Part shown: one piece after another, positions 1-7,832 of the stretch
Numbering within the stretch: the stretch's first letter is position 1
How the letters are laid out: every line of letters starts with the position of its first letter
NCBI GenBank assembly: GCA_900540945.1
Contig: UQHQ01000023.1
Location: forward strand, 1 to 31,810
Direction: 5' to 3'
Length of the DNA: 31,810 nucleotides
Origin: an uncultured Collinsella sp.
Lineage (GTDB): Bacteria > Actinomycetota > Coriobacteriia > Coriobacteriales > Coriobacteriaceae
Translations under genes and position numbers: made by a program
The notes under the pieces: generated by a model
What the model saw: the letters and a program-made list of their open reading frames with translations, nothing else
Database searches by the model: none
Told to the model about the DNA's origin: nothing

Positions 1-2553
1 CCGGATCGTCACGCAGATGCCCTTGACGCCCGTCTTCCCCTGGAGCCACTTGGCGACGGCTTCCTCAGCGGAAGCCTGCATTTCCTCGTTGGAGGCATCG
101 CGGGCCACGTCGATGCGGCCACGGACCTTGCCGAGTACCTGGACGACGATCTGCACCGTGTCCTCGACGGACTCGGCCAGGTCGAACTCGGGCCAGGCGG
201 CGGTGTAGGCGTTGCCCTCGCAGCCGAGTGCCTCGTGCCACAGCTCGTCAGCCCAGAACGGGCAGATGGGCGCCAGGACGCTCACGATGTCCTTGGCCAC
301 GCCGTAGCACAGGGCCTTGTCGCGGTCAGCACCCTCGGTGGCGTTGAGGTAGGCGCTCGCCGCGTTGACGAGCTCCATGACGGCCGAGATCGCGGTGTTG
401 AACTGGCCGCGATCGAAGTCCTCGGTGCATTTGGCAATGGTGCGGTGACGCTCGCGGTAGAGCTTCATCGCGGTCTCGTCGAGCACGGACTTGTCGAAGG
501 CCACGTTGGCGTCACCCGACTGGACGAGCTGCCACACGATACGCCAAGCGCGCTTGATGAAGCGGTTGGCGCCCTCGACGGCCTTGGGATCCCAGTCGAA
601 GTCCTTCTCGGGCGGGGCGATAAACAGGATCGCCAGACGCATGGTGTCGGCGCCGTAGGGCTCGATAACCGAGCTCGGGGGCACGACGTTGCCCTTGGAC
701 TTGGACATGGTGTCGCCGTTCTCGTCCTTGACCATACCCTGGCACAGCAGGTTGGTGAAGGGCTCATCCACGCTCAGCAGGCCCAGGTCGCGCAGCGCCT
801 TGGTAAAGAAGCGGCTGTAGAGCAGGTGCAGAATGGCGTGCTCAATGCCACCGATGTAGTTATCGACGGGCATCCAACGGTCTGCCGCCTCGCGGGAGAA
901 AGGCAGCTCGGTGTTGTGCGGGTCGGTATAGCGCAGGTAATACCAGCTGGAGCAGGTGAAGGTGTCCATGGTATCGGTCTCGCGCTTGGCCGGGCGACCG
1001 CAGACCGGGCAGGTGGTCTCGTAGAAATCCTTGCACTCGGCGAGGGTCTCGCCGGCGCCCAAGTCCAGGTTCTCGGGCAGCGTCACAGGCAGCTGATCCT
1101 CGGGCACGGGTACGATGCCGCAGTGCTCGCAGTGGATGGCCGGGATGGGGTTGCCCCAATAGCGCTGACGGCTGATGAGCCAGTCACGCAGGCGGAACTC
1201 GACCTTACGACGGCCGCAGCCCATGGCCTCGAGGTCAGCCACGATGGCAGCCTCGCCCTCGGAGTGCTTGCCGCCGCGCATGCCGGTGTACTTGCCGGAC
1301 TGGACGAGCGTGCCCTCGGCAGCGTGAGCGCAATCCCAGTCGACGGTCTCGGCATGGAAGGTATCGATGGTCTCACCGCTGGCCTCGACGGCAGCACGGT
1401 CGTCGTCGTCCAGAATAATCGGCACGATCGGCAGGTCGTACTTGCGGGCAAACTCAAAGTCGCGCTGGTCGCCGCAGGGAACGGCCATGACGGCGCCGGT
1501 ACCGTAGTCGGCCACGACATAGTCGGCAACCCACACGGGGACCTTCTCGCCGTTGACGGGATTCACCACGTAGCGGCCGGTAAAGGCACCGTGCTTCTCG
1601 AGGGTGCCCTGGGCACGCTCGACGGCAGAGATATGCTTGGAGTCCTCGACGATCTTGGTGACGGCCTCCTCGTACTCCGTGCCCTCAACGAGCTCGTGAA
1701 GACGAGCGTACTCGGGAGCCAGGACAAAGAAGGAGACGCCAAAGAGGGTGTCGGCACGCGTGGTGAAGACGGTGATCTTGCCCTCGTCGCCCTCGATGGG
1801 CTCGCCATCCTGGTCGCACAGGGTAAAGTCGACCTCGGCGCCCTCGGAGCGGCCGATCCAGTTGGCCTGCATCTGCTTGACGCGCTCGGGCCAGCCGGGG
1901 AGCTTCTCCAGGCCGTCGAGCAGCTCCTGGGAGTACTCAGTAATCTTGTAGTACCACTGCTCAAGGTCGCGCTTCTCGGGCTCGGTGCCGCAGCGCCAGC
2001 ACTTGCCCTCGGTAACCTGCTCGTTGGCCAGAACAGTCTTGCAGTTGGGGCACCAGTTGACCGGGTTCTTTTTGCGGTAGACCAGGCCCTTTTCCCACAT
2101 CTTCTCAAAGATCCACTGGCCCCAGCGGTAGTAGTCGGGGCTGCAGGTCTTGACCATGCGATCCAGATCGTAGGAGAAGCCCATGCGCTTCATCGTGGCG
2201 AGTGCCTGGTCCATATTCTTATACGTCCAGGCGGCAGCCTGCGTGTTGTGCTTGATGGCGGCGTTCTCGGCGGGCAGGCCAAAGGCGTCAAAGCCGATGG
2301 GGTGCAGCACGTCGTAGCCTCGCATGCGGGCCTGACGGGCCATGGCATCGCCGATGGTATAGTTGCGCGCGTGGCCCATGTGCAGGTCGCCCGACGGATA
2401 CGGGAACATCTCGAGCACGTACTTCTTGGGCTTGCTGTCGTCGGTGTCGACGGCAAAGAGGTTGGAGTCCTCCCAGGCCTTCATCCACCTGGACTCAATG
2501 GCCTGCGCGTCGTAGGCAGGGATCTCGTCCTTATGATCTGTGCAATCGCACAT
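1..2553 (-). CDS. leuS: Leucyl-tRNA synthetase (3' end cut by window edge)
   Basis: Class I aminoacyl-tRNA synthetase that charges tRNA-Leu in the cytoplasm. About 851 codons are visible, and the last few residues lie beyond base 1. The ATP-binding HIGH-type motif is HMGH at residues 58-61, preceded by PYPSGDL. The second signature, MSKSKGN, falls near residue 615. Between them lies the long CP1 insertion that carries the editing domain. The C-terminal part (VQIVVQVLGKVRGRI) is the usual end of bacterial LeuRS. The ATG at 2553 was chosen because AAAGGAGC lies 4-8 bases upstream. guaB lies upstream on the same strand, but a long hairpin-rich gap of about 370 bases separates them, so leuS is probably a separate transcript. 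Family assignment is certain; only the missing terminus is unknown. Confidence 0.97.
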   Translation of the reverse strand, partial: MCDCTDHKDEIPAYDAQAIESRWMKAWEDSNLFAVDTDDSKPKKYVLEMFPYPSGDLHMGHARNYTIGDAMARQARMRGYDVLHPIGFDAFGLPAENAAIKHNTQAAAWTYKNMDQALATMKRMGFSYDLDRMVKTCSPDYYRWGQWIFEKMWEKGLVYRKKNPVNWCPNCKTVLANEQVTEGKCWRCGTEPEKRDLEQWYYKITEYSQELLDGLEKLPGWPERVKQMQANWIGRSEGAEVDFTLCDQDGEPIEGDEGKITVFTTRADTLFGVSFFVLAPEYARLHELVEGTEYEEAVTKIVEDSKHISAVERAQGTLEKHGAFTGRYVVNPVNGEKVPVWVADYVVADYGTGAVMAVPCGDQRDFEFARKYDLPIVPIILDDDDRAAVEASGETIDTFHAETVDWDCAHAAEGTLVQSGKYTGMRGGKHSEGEAAIVADLEAMGCGRRKVEFRLRDWLISRQRYWGNPIPAIHCEHCGIVPVPEDQLPVTLPENLDLGAGETLAECKDFYETTCPVCGRPAKRETDTMDTFTCSSWYYLRYTDPHNTELPFSREAADRWMPVDNYIGGIEHAILHLLYSRFFTKALRDLGLLSVDEPFTNLLCQGMVKDENGDTMSKSKGNVVPPSSVIEPYGADTMRLAILFIAPPEKDFDWDPKAVEGANRFIKRAWRIVWQLVQSGDANVAFDKSVLDETAMKLYRERHRTIAKCTEDFDRGQFNTAISAVMELVNAASAYLNATEGADRDKALCYGVAKDIVSVLAPICPFWADELWHEALGCEGNAYTAAWPEFDLAESVEDTVQIVVQVLGKVRGRIDVARDASNEEMQASAEEAVAKWLQGKTGVKGICVTIR

Positions 2554-2576
2554 ATCAGCTCCTTTAATCTTAGCTG

Positions 2577-2695
2577 GGGTCGGTCGGCTTGGCTTTGTTC
2601 GCTACTGCGGACAGTCCTGCGCAAGACGAAGAGCACATTAAGTGCTCTTCTTTGCGTGCGGAACTTGTAGCGAACAAAGCCAAGCCGACCGACCC
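2577..2695. repeat. Perfect 29-bp inverted repeat with inner hairpin, leuS 5' leader
   Basis: The arms 2577-2605 and 2667-2695 are exact reverse complements. Inside them, GAAGAGCAC at 2628-2636 pairs with GTGCTCTTC at 2642-2650, so the whole 119-base segment can fold into one very long hairpin. It ends about 17 bases before the leuS ribosome binding site. No T-box consensus (AGGGTGGNACCGCG) is present. It could be a mobile palindromic element or a leader structure; the sequence alone does not decide. Confidence 0.85.
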
Positions 2696-2729
2696 TAAGG
2701 TTAACTTGACTGATGATAGCAAATACGAC

Positions 2730-2768
2730 AAGCGAGATGCCTGCGACTTGCAGGCATCTCGCTTTATC
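2730..2768. terminator. Hairpin terminator candidate between guaB and leuS
   Basis: GCGAGATGCCTGC at 2732-2744 pairs perfectly with GCAGGCATCTCGC at 2750-2762 over a 5-base loop. On the plus strand it is followed by TTTATCT, on the minus strand only by CTTGTCGTATTT. It sits downstream of guaB and is the best terminator candidate for it, but the U-tract on the relevant strand is poor. Confidence 0.5.
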
Positions 2769-2825
2769 TAAATAACGTGGTTGTGAATCAACCGCTAATT
2801 GTTACCCGCCCAAATATGGTCGGGT

Positions 2826-2918
2826 TTTCCAAGTGCCGCAGATTGCCGTGAAAGAGGAGCGACGCGTACTTTGGTACGCGAGCGACGGTTTGAACGGCAA
2901 GGTGCGGTGCTTGGGAAA
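2826..2918. repeat. Imperfect long inverted repeat just downstream of guaB
   Basis: Arms 2826-2849 and 2894-2918 match as reverse complements with about four mismatches and one bulge. An inner hairpin pairs CGCGTAC (2863-2869) with GTACGCG (2874-2880). It begins 6 bases after the guaB stop codon. It may act as a 3' structure for guaB or be a dispersed palindromic element. Confidence 0.7.
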
Positions 2919-2923
2919 GCCGC

Positions 2924-4435
2924 TTATCGATAGGAAACGCTCTGCTGAGAATCCTTCACGACAACATCGTGGGCTCCGCCTTCGACGATCGAGGTCGAGC
3001 TCACCAGGGTCAGGCGTGCCTTTTCCTGGAGCTCGGGGATCGAGAGGGCACCGCAGTTGCACATCGTAGACTTGACCTTGTAGAGCGTGCCGCCCACGCC
3101 GTCCTTGAGGGAACCGGCGTAGGGAACGTAGGAGTCGACGCCCTCGACGAAGCTGAGCTTCGCGGCGCCGCCCAGGTCGTAGCGCTGCCAGTTGCGGGCA
3201 CGCGCAGAACCCTCGCCCCAGTACTCCTTCATGTACTGACCGTTGACGTTGACGCGCTCGGTCGGGCTCTCGTCGAAGCGGGCGAAGTAGCGGCCCAGCA
3301 TCATAAAGTCGGCACCCATGGCAAGGGCGAGTGTCATGTGGTAGTCGTAGACGATGCCGCCGTCGGAGCACACGGGCACGTAGACACCGGTCTCCTCGTA
3401 GTACTCGTCACGGGCTCGGCAGACGTCGATCAGCGCGGTGGCCTGGCCACGGCCGATACCCTTGGTCTCGCGGGTAATGCAGATGGACCCACCGCCGATA
3501 CCGACCTTGATGAAGTCGGCACCGCAGTCGGCCAAAAAGCGGAAGCCCTCGGCGTCGACGACGTTACCGGCACCGACCTTGACGTCCTCGCCGTAGTTGG
3601 CGCGGATCCACTCGATGGTGCGCTTCTGCCACTCGCTGAAGCCCTCGGAAGAATCGATGCACAAGACATCGGCGCCGGCCTCGATGAGCAGCGGCACGCG
3701 CTCGGCATAGTCGCGGGTGTTGATACCGGCACCGACCATGTAGCGCTTGTCGCCGTCGAGCAGCTCGTTGGGGTTGGTCTTGTGGCTGTCGTAGTCCTTG
3801 CGGAAGACGATGCCCATAAGGTGATCGTTGTCGTCGACGATGGGCAGGGCGTTGAGCTTGTTGTCCCAGATGACGTCGTTGGCAACCTTGAGGCTGATGT
3901 TCTTGTCGCCCACGATGAGCTGCTCACGTGGGGTCATGAACTCGGAGACCTTCGTCTGGTGGTCATCGCGACTGGGGCGATAGTCACGGCTGGTGACGAT
4001 GCCCAGGAGCTTTCCCTTGGGAGTGCCGTCGTCGGTAACCGGCATGGTGGAGTGACCGGTCTTCTCCTTGAGCTCGATGACCTGCTCCATGGTCATGTCG
4101 GGGGTCAGCGTGGAATCGGACTGAACGAAGCCAGCCTTGTGATCCTTGACGGCCTTGACCATAGCGGCCTCGGACTCGGCGCTCTGGGAACCGTAAATGA
4201 AGGACAGGCCACCCTCGGTAGCGAGCGCGACACCCATGTCGACGCCCGAGACGGACTGCATGATGGCGGAAACCATGGGGATGTTCAGGGTGATTGCCGG
4301 CTTCTCACCGCGCTTAAAGCGGGTTAGCGGCGTCTTAAGAGAGACGTTGTTGGGGATGCACTGCGAGGACGAGTAGCCAGGGACCAGCAGATACTCCGAA
4401 AACGTGTGGGACTCACCGGGAAAGAACGTAGCCAT
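2924..4435 (-). CDS. guaB: IMP dehydrogenase
   Basis: Catalyses the NAD-dependent oxidation of IMP to XMP, the committed step of guanine nucleotide synthesis in the cytosol. The protein has 503 residues, a normal length. A TIM barrel is interrupted by a pair of CBS domains at about residues 102-215 (MPVTDDG, GIVTSRDY, LPIVDDNDHLMGIV). The catalytic cysteine is C319 in the loop GGGSICITRETKG. The loop reads SICIT, as in eukaryotic enzymes, rather than the SICTT usual in bacteria. The phosphate-binding region SDGGIVYDYHMTLALAMGAD and the flap sequence follow. The ATG at 4435 is preceded by AAAGGAG at a good distance. It diverges from the small regulator gene that starts near 4629. Assignment is very secure; the unusual loop suggests a distinct IMPDH subgroup. 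Confidence 0.95.
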   Translation of the reverse strand: MATFFPGESHTFSEYLLVPGYSSSQCIPNNVSLKTPLTRFKRGEKPAITLNIPMVSAIMQSVSGVDMGVALATEGGLSFIYGSQSAESEAAMVKAVKDHKAGFVQSDSTLTPDMTMEQVIELKEKTGHSTMPVTDDGTPKGKLLGIVTSRDYRPSRDDHQTKVSEFMTPREQLIVGDKNISLKVANDVIWDNKLNALPIVDDNDHLMGIVFRKDYDSHKTNPNELLDGDKRYMVGAGINTRDYAERVPLLIEAGADVLCIDSSEGFSEWQKRTIEWIRANYGEDVKVGAGNVVDAEGFRFLADCGADFIKVGIGGGSICITRETKGIGRGQATALIDVCRARDEYYEETGVYVPVCSDGGIVYDYHMTLALAMGADFMMLGRYFARFDESPTERVNVNGQYMKEYWGEGSARARNWQRYDLGGAAKLSFVEGVDSYVPYAGSLKDGVGGTLYKVKSTMCNCGALSIPELQEKARLTLVSSTSIVEGGAHDVVVKDSQQSVSYR

Positions 4436-4628
4436 GTTTCTCCTTTTTCCATGCGACCGGTCGGCTGCAGGCCTCGTAGGACCCAGCCCAACCTTGGGCG
4501 CCCAATACTGGGGAAGTATCTTAACGCACTTTGACTGCTACAATGCATGATTTAAGAAGAGCACACGAGGGTTTGACGCAGGCTTTGCGTTTGCCCAGCA
4601 AACACTTTAGCGGGGAGACGTGGAGCAG

Positions 4629-4973
4629 ATGGAGTACAAGACGACGGCAAAGCTGGTCATTCAAGCGTGCGACAAGGATCTGCCGGGCGTCTTCGGCCAC
4701 GGCTGCGTCTTGCTGCTGCAAGGTATCGCCCGCGAGCACTCGCTCAACCGTGCCGCCAAGAGCATGGGCATGGCATATTCCAAGGCCTGGCGCATTGTGA
4801 ACGAGGCCGAAGGCCAGCTGGGCTGCAAGCTCATCGAGCGCGACGGAGCCCGCGGATCCACCCTCACCCCCGCCGGCGAGCGAGCCATCGAAGTCTACGA
4901 GACGTTGCAGAGCGAGATCAACAACGTCATCGCCACCAAAGCCAACGACCTCATCGCCAGCATCAAAGAGTAG
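4629..4973 (+). CDS. ModE/LysR-type winged helix DNA-binding protein
   Basis: A 114-residue protein that resembles the N-terminal winged helix-turn-helix domain of the molybdate regulator ModE and LysR regulators. The helix-turn-helix is seen in HSLNRAAKSMGMAYSKAWRI, followed by the wing segment KLIERDGARGSTLTPAGERAI and a short C-terminal helix (YETLQSEINNVIATKA) that probably dimerises. There is no ligand-binding domain, so whether it senses molybdate is unknown. The start is uncertain: a GTG at 4620 and this ATG at 4629 are both in frame; the ATG was preferred because GGGGAG at 4612-4617 is too close to the GTG. It is the only clear plus-strand regulator here and diverges from guaB. It converges on the next minus-strand gene across a long inverted repeat. 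Confidence 0.8.
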   Translation: MEYKTTAKLVIQACDKDLPGVFGHGCVLLLQGIAREHSLNRAAKSMGMAYSKAWRIVNEAEGQLGCKLIERDGARGSTLTPAGERAIEVYETLQSEINNVIATKANDLIASIKE

Positions 4974-5014
4974 CCAATTTGGGACGGGGCTTTTTTAGCT
5001 GCACAACCCCTTCT

Positions 5015-5089
5015 CATAAGTTGCGGTGAAATAGGGACTGTTTATGCCGATAAAGCCGTAAATCAATCCCTATTTCACCGCAACTTATG
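5015..5089. repeat. Perfect 23-bp inverted repeat between convergent genes
   Basis: Arms 5015-5037 and 5067-5089 are exact reverse complements with a 29-base loop. The element sits between the ends of two convergent genes (4973 and 5108), where it could work as a bidirectional terminator. The arm sequence is not terminator-like (no U-tract), so a dispersed intergenic palindrome is at least as likely. Confidence 0.8.
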
Positions 5090-5107
5090 GAGTTGAGGAT
5101 GAATTAG

Positions 5108-6100
5108 CTAGTTGCGGAGGGCGTTGTCTAGGGTGGCCGCAACTACCAAGGGGTTGTCGGTGCCGGCAAAGAGGCGGATGGTGCTCCCCTGCTTGCCGCG
5201 TGGGGCCGAAAGGCGCGTCGTTGCGCCGCCGGCGGGCGATGTGCGGAACTCCCCCGGCAAAGCATCGAACAGCTCGCGCGCGCCACACTCGATAAGGTCA
5301 AATTCAACTGCCGGGCCAAAGCCGTGCTCGAGGATTCCCGTTGCAACCGCATGGTCGGGATGCGAGCTCAGTCCGGGATAGCGCACGTTGCGTACCATCT
5401 CATTGGCGGCCAGATACTCGGCCAGTGCACGGGCGCGGTCGAAATGCGCCTGCATGCGGGCGTCGAGCGTGGAAAGCCCGCGCTCCAGCACGTCGGCATC
5501 CTCGGTAGAAAGGTCGAGCGCCAAAGCACCGCAGCCCGCAAACAACGCATGCGCGCACTCGGTAGCAGCATCCACACGATGGCGCTTGAGCTGCGAGCGC
5601 GCCACCGAAGCGGCAACGAGCTTGCGCGGAGCCTTGCCGGCGCAAACACGGTCGAGTGCCTCAAGCGACAGGACGGCACCCAAACGCAGGGGATCGCACC
5701 CAAAGACACCAGCCACCGTGTTATCCACCACGAGCAGCGCGCGGGCCTCACGAGCCGCGCGGCCCAGAGCGCGAAGGTCGGGCACACGCAGACCAAACCC
5801 GCCGATAGAGTTGACGAACCACCACAGATTCGGCCCCTCGGCATCAAACGAAGCATCAAAGTTCTCGGACGCGGCGGCAAACGCCTCGACGGACGGCGAA
5901 CCCACCAGCGCGACATCGCAGCAATCAAAGCCGCTCGCAAACGCATCGGCAAAGTCGTCCGCAAAGGCCACCAGGCGGTCACCGGAGCGCACAATTCCCA
6001 ATAGCGACAACGCTGCTGGCACATGCGAGGCCGCGAGCAACCGCGCTTCACGCGCGCCGACCCTTGCAGTCCAGGTATCTTCTAGCTGCTGTACATCCAC
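5108..6100 (-). CDS. Cys/Met-metabolism PLP-enzyme-like protein lacking the PLP lysine
   Basis: The protein has 330 residues and the fold signature of the cystathionine gamma-synthase/lyase family. LVVDNTVAG at 123-131 matches the family LVDNTFATP. PLRLGA at 137-142 matches PLELGA, and VRYPGLSSHPDHAVA near 238-252 matches the conserved V-YPGL-SHP-H block. Aligned without gaps from DNT, the Schiff-base lysine of HSATKY falls on R151 (SLEALDR). The protein is also about 50-70 residues shorter than the usual 380-400. It is therefore probably not a normal PLP enzyme. The GTG at 6100 was chosen because AAGGGA lies 9 bases upstream. An ATG at 6118 and a TTG at 6124 are in frame but abut the terminator of the upstream gene. 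Function is unknown. Confidence 0.7.
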   Translation of the reverse strand: MDVQQLEDTWTARVGAREARLLAASHVPAALSLLGIVRSGDRLVAFADDFADAFASGFDCCDVALVGSPSVEAFAAASENFDASFDAEGPNLWWFVNSIGGFGLRVPDLRALGRAAREARALLVVDNTVAGVFGCDPLRLGAVLSLEALDRVCAGKAPRKLVAASVARSQLKRHRVDAATECAHALFAGCGALALDLSTEDADVLERGLSTLDARMQAHFDRARALAEYLAANEMVRNVRYPGLSSHPDHAVATGILEHGFGPAVEFDLIECGARELFDALPGEFRTSPAGGATTRLSAPRGKQGSTIRLFAGTDNPLVVAATLDNALRN

Positions 6101-6122
6101 GCGGCACCGTCCCTTCATAAGC

Positions 6123-6158
6123 AAAAACCCACGATGCGGATGTTCCCCGCATCGTGGG
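6123..6158 (-). terminator. Rho-independent terminator of the sucrose genes
   Basis: CCCACGATGCGG (6128-6139) pairs perfectly with CCGCATCGTGGG (6147-6158). On the minus strand the stem is followed at once by TTTTT. It lies 39 bases after the sucrose hydrolase stop codon and directly before the next gene. Confidence 0.9.
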
Positions 6159-6196
6159 CAACGGCTGCAGTATAGCGCCGATAGACGACCAATCGC

Positions 6197-7738
6197 CTAG
6201 ATGTTGAGCGCGTGATAGGTCACGCTCGCACCCGGGGCGTCAACGGTCACGCCATAGGCCTCGGGATAGATGCGCGTCGAAAACACGAGCGCGCCATCAT
6301 TCACAAACACCTCGACCGACGAAACATCGCCGACAATGCGCACGTTACGGACCTCGTCGACGGGCTCCCAGCGCACGGTACGACCGCAGCCGGCAGAAGC
6401 GCGATCCTCATCGGCAAATCGCATCTCAAAGCGCGCGGGTAGCTCGCCGTTGGCGGGCACAAACGCCAGCTTCAGCTCGCCATCAACGGTCGCGGTAAAT
6501 GCGCCGTCGACACCGTCGACAACAACGTCAAAGCAGGTTTCGCCGGCAACCTCCAACGAGCCCTCCCCCACACGCACCGAGGCATAATGGCGCTCGATCT
6601 CGCGCACCGGCTGCTGCAGCACCACGCCGCCGGCGCCGGCTGTAAGCTCACGCGGCACCGTCATGCAGTGCTGCCAGCCACACGCCACGGTGGGTGCGTT
6701 GCCATAGGTCGGCTCATCGGGCATACCCATCCAGCCGATTAGAATATGGCGACCGTCCTCGGCCGTGAACTCCTGCGGCGCATAGAAGTCAAAACCGGCG
6801 TCCCACAGGCGGAATTCGCCCGGCTCATAGGTACCGTCACCACCGGTAATGTCGCCCGTTACAGGCATGTAGCCAGCAGCGTATACGTTGCCGCGGTCCC
6901 AACGACCGCCCTCGAGCCCCTGAGGAGAGAAGGACAGGAACTTCACCGGCACACCGTCATCGGCCTTAAGCTCAAGATACCCCGGGCACTCCCACATAAA
7001 GCCAAAACGCTCGGGCGTAGACACACGGGTCTCGAGCTCCCAGCTCAGCATATCGGCCGAGCCATACACCAGGATCTCGCCCACATCGCGCCCGGCACCC
7101 TCGCCGTGCATCGCACAAAAACGGCTCTCGACATGCGGCCCATCCACGCGACGACGGGCGCCCAGCACCATGTGATAACGCCCGTCCGCGTCACGCCATA
7201 CCTTGGGATCGCGCACATGGCAGGTCAAATCCTCGGGATAATCATCGGACGCCAGCACCACGCGCTTTTGGCTGAACTCCCGACCGGCAAGGCCATCAAC
7301 GCTCTCGACATAAACAGTATCGGCGCGGCGGCCGGTATTGACGTAGTCGTACGTCCCGTCCGTATCGGATAGCTTCACGTTGCCTGTGTACAGTACGCGA
7401 ATGCGACCGTCCTCGGCAAGCGCGGAGCCCGAATACACGCCATGACAGTCGAACGGCTCGTCGGGAAGCAACGGCGCTCCAACATATTCCCACTTCATAA
7501 GGTCGCGGCTCGTCGCATGGCCCCAGACCTTAACGCCACCCTCGACATCAAACGGCGCATACTGAAAATAGGCATGGAACACGCCGCCCGCCTGGCAAAG
7601 ACCGTTGGGGTCGTTGAGCCAACCCGCCGGCGGCATAATGTGGAAGCGCTGGCCATACGCGCCATGACCGCACTCAGAGGCGGCGGCGTCAACAGCGGCG
7701 ACCAGCTTTGCAAGGTCGCGACCAAGTGCATTAGACAT
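6197..7738 (-). CDS. sacA: Sucrose-6-phosphate hydrolase (GH32)
   Basis: Cytoplasmic glycoside hydrolase family 32 enzyme that splits sucrose 6-phosphate, delivered by the PTS transporter, into glucose 6-phosphate and fructose. All three GH32 hallmarks are visible. WLNDPNG at 40-46 carries the nucleophile D43. RDP at 176-178 carries the transition-state stabiliser, and WECPG at 249-253 carries the acid/base E250. A C-terminal beta-sandwich module (about 380-513) contains the expected SSVEVFVNDG strand. The 513-residue length is normal, and there is no signal peptide, which fits an intracellular role. The ATG at 7738 has AGGAC upstream. It follows the transporter gene by 94 bases and ends in a strong terminator, so the two form an operon. 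A fructan or other beta-fructoside substrate is possible, but the IIBC neighbour argues for sucrose 6-phosphate. Confidence 0.93.
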   Translation of the reverse strand: MSNALGRDLAKLVAAVDAAASECGHGAYGQRFHIMPPAGWLNDPNGLCQAGGVFHAYFQYAPFDVEGGVKVWGHATSRDLMKWEYVGAPLLPDEPFDCHGVYSGSALAEDGRIRVLYTGNVKLSDTDGTYDYVNTGRRADTVYVESVDGLAGREFSQKRVVLASDDYPEDLTCHVRDPKVWRDADGRYHMVLGARRRVDGPHVESRFCAMHGEGAGRDVGEILVYGSADMLSWELETRVSTPERFGFMWECPGYLELKADDGVPVKFLSFSPQGLEGGRWDRGNVYAAGYMPVTGDITGGDGTYEPGEFRLWDAGFDFYAPQEFTAEDGRHILIGWMGMPDEPTYGNAPTVACGWQHCMTVPRELTAGAGGVVLQQPVREIERHYASVRVGEGSLEVAGETCFDVVVDGVDGAFTATVDGELKLAFVPANGELPARFEMRFADEDRASAGCGRTVRWEPVDEVRNVRIVGDVSSVEVFVNDGALVFSTRIYPEAYGVTVDAPGASVTYHALNI

Positions 7739-7832
7739 ATCAAAGTCCTAACGGATCGAAAGTTACAAGGCGCCAGATGCGGGAAACACCCGCGAGCATA
7801 CAGCCCGCGGGCATTCCCTCAATCAAAAGCTC

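Noticed and set aside
235..2670. Long plus-strand open frame of 811 codons
   Set aside because: It lies antisense to leuS, has no ribosome binding site and a valine/leucine/glycine-rich, low-information sequence typical of the reverse of high-GC genes.
2561..2700. T-box riboswitch before leuS
   Set aside because: The region is structured, but the T-box sequence AGGGTGGNACCGCG and a specifier loop arrangement are not present.
2969..4327. Plus-strand frame of 452 codons opposite guaB
   Set aside because: Antisense shadow of a clear IMP dehydrogenase gene; composition is artificial and no family is recognisable.
5388..6200. Plus-strand frame of 270 codons opposite the PLP-like gene
   Set aside because: Alanine/serine/arginine-rich reverse-strand shadow with no start signal; the minus-strand frame carries conserved family motifs.
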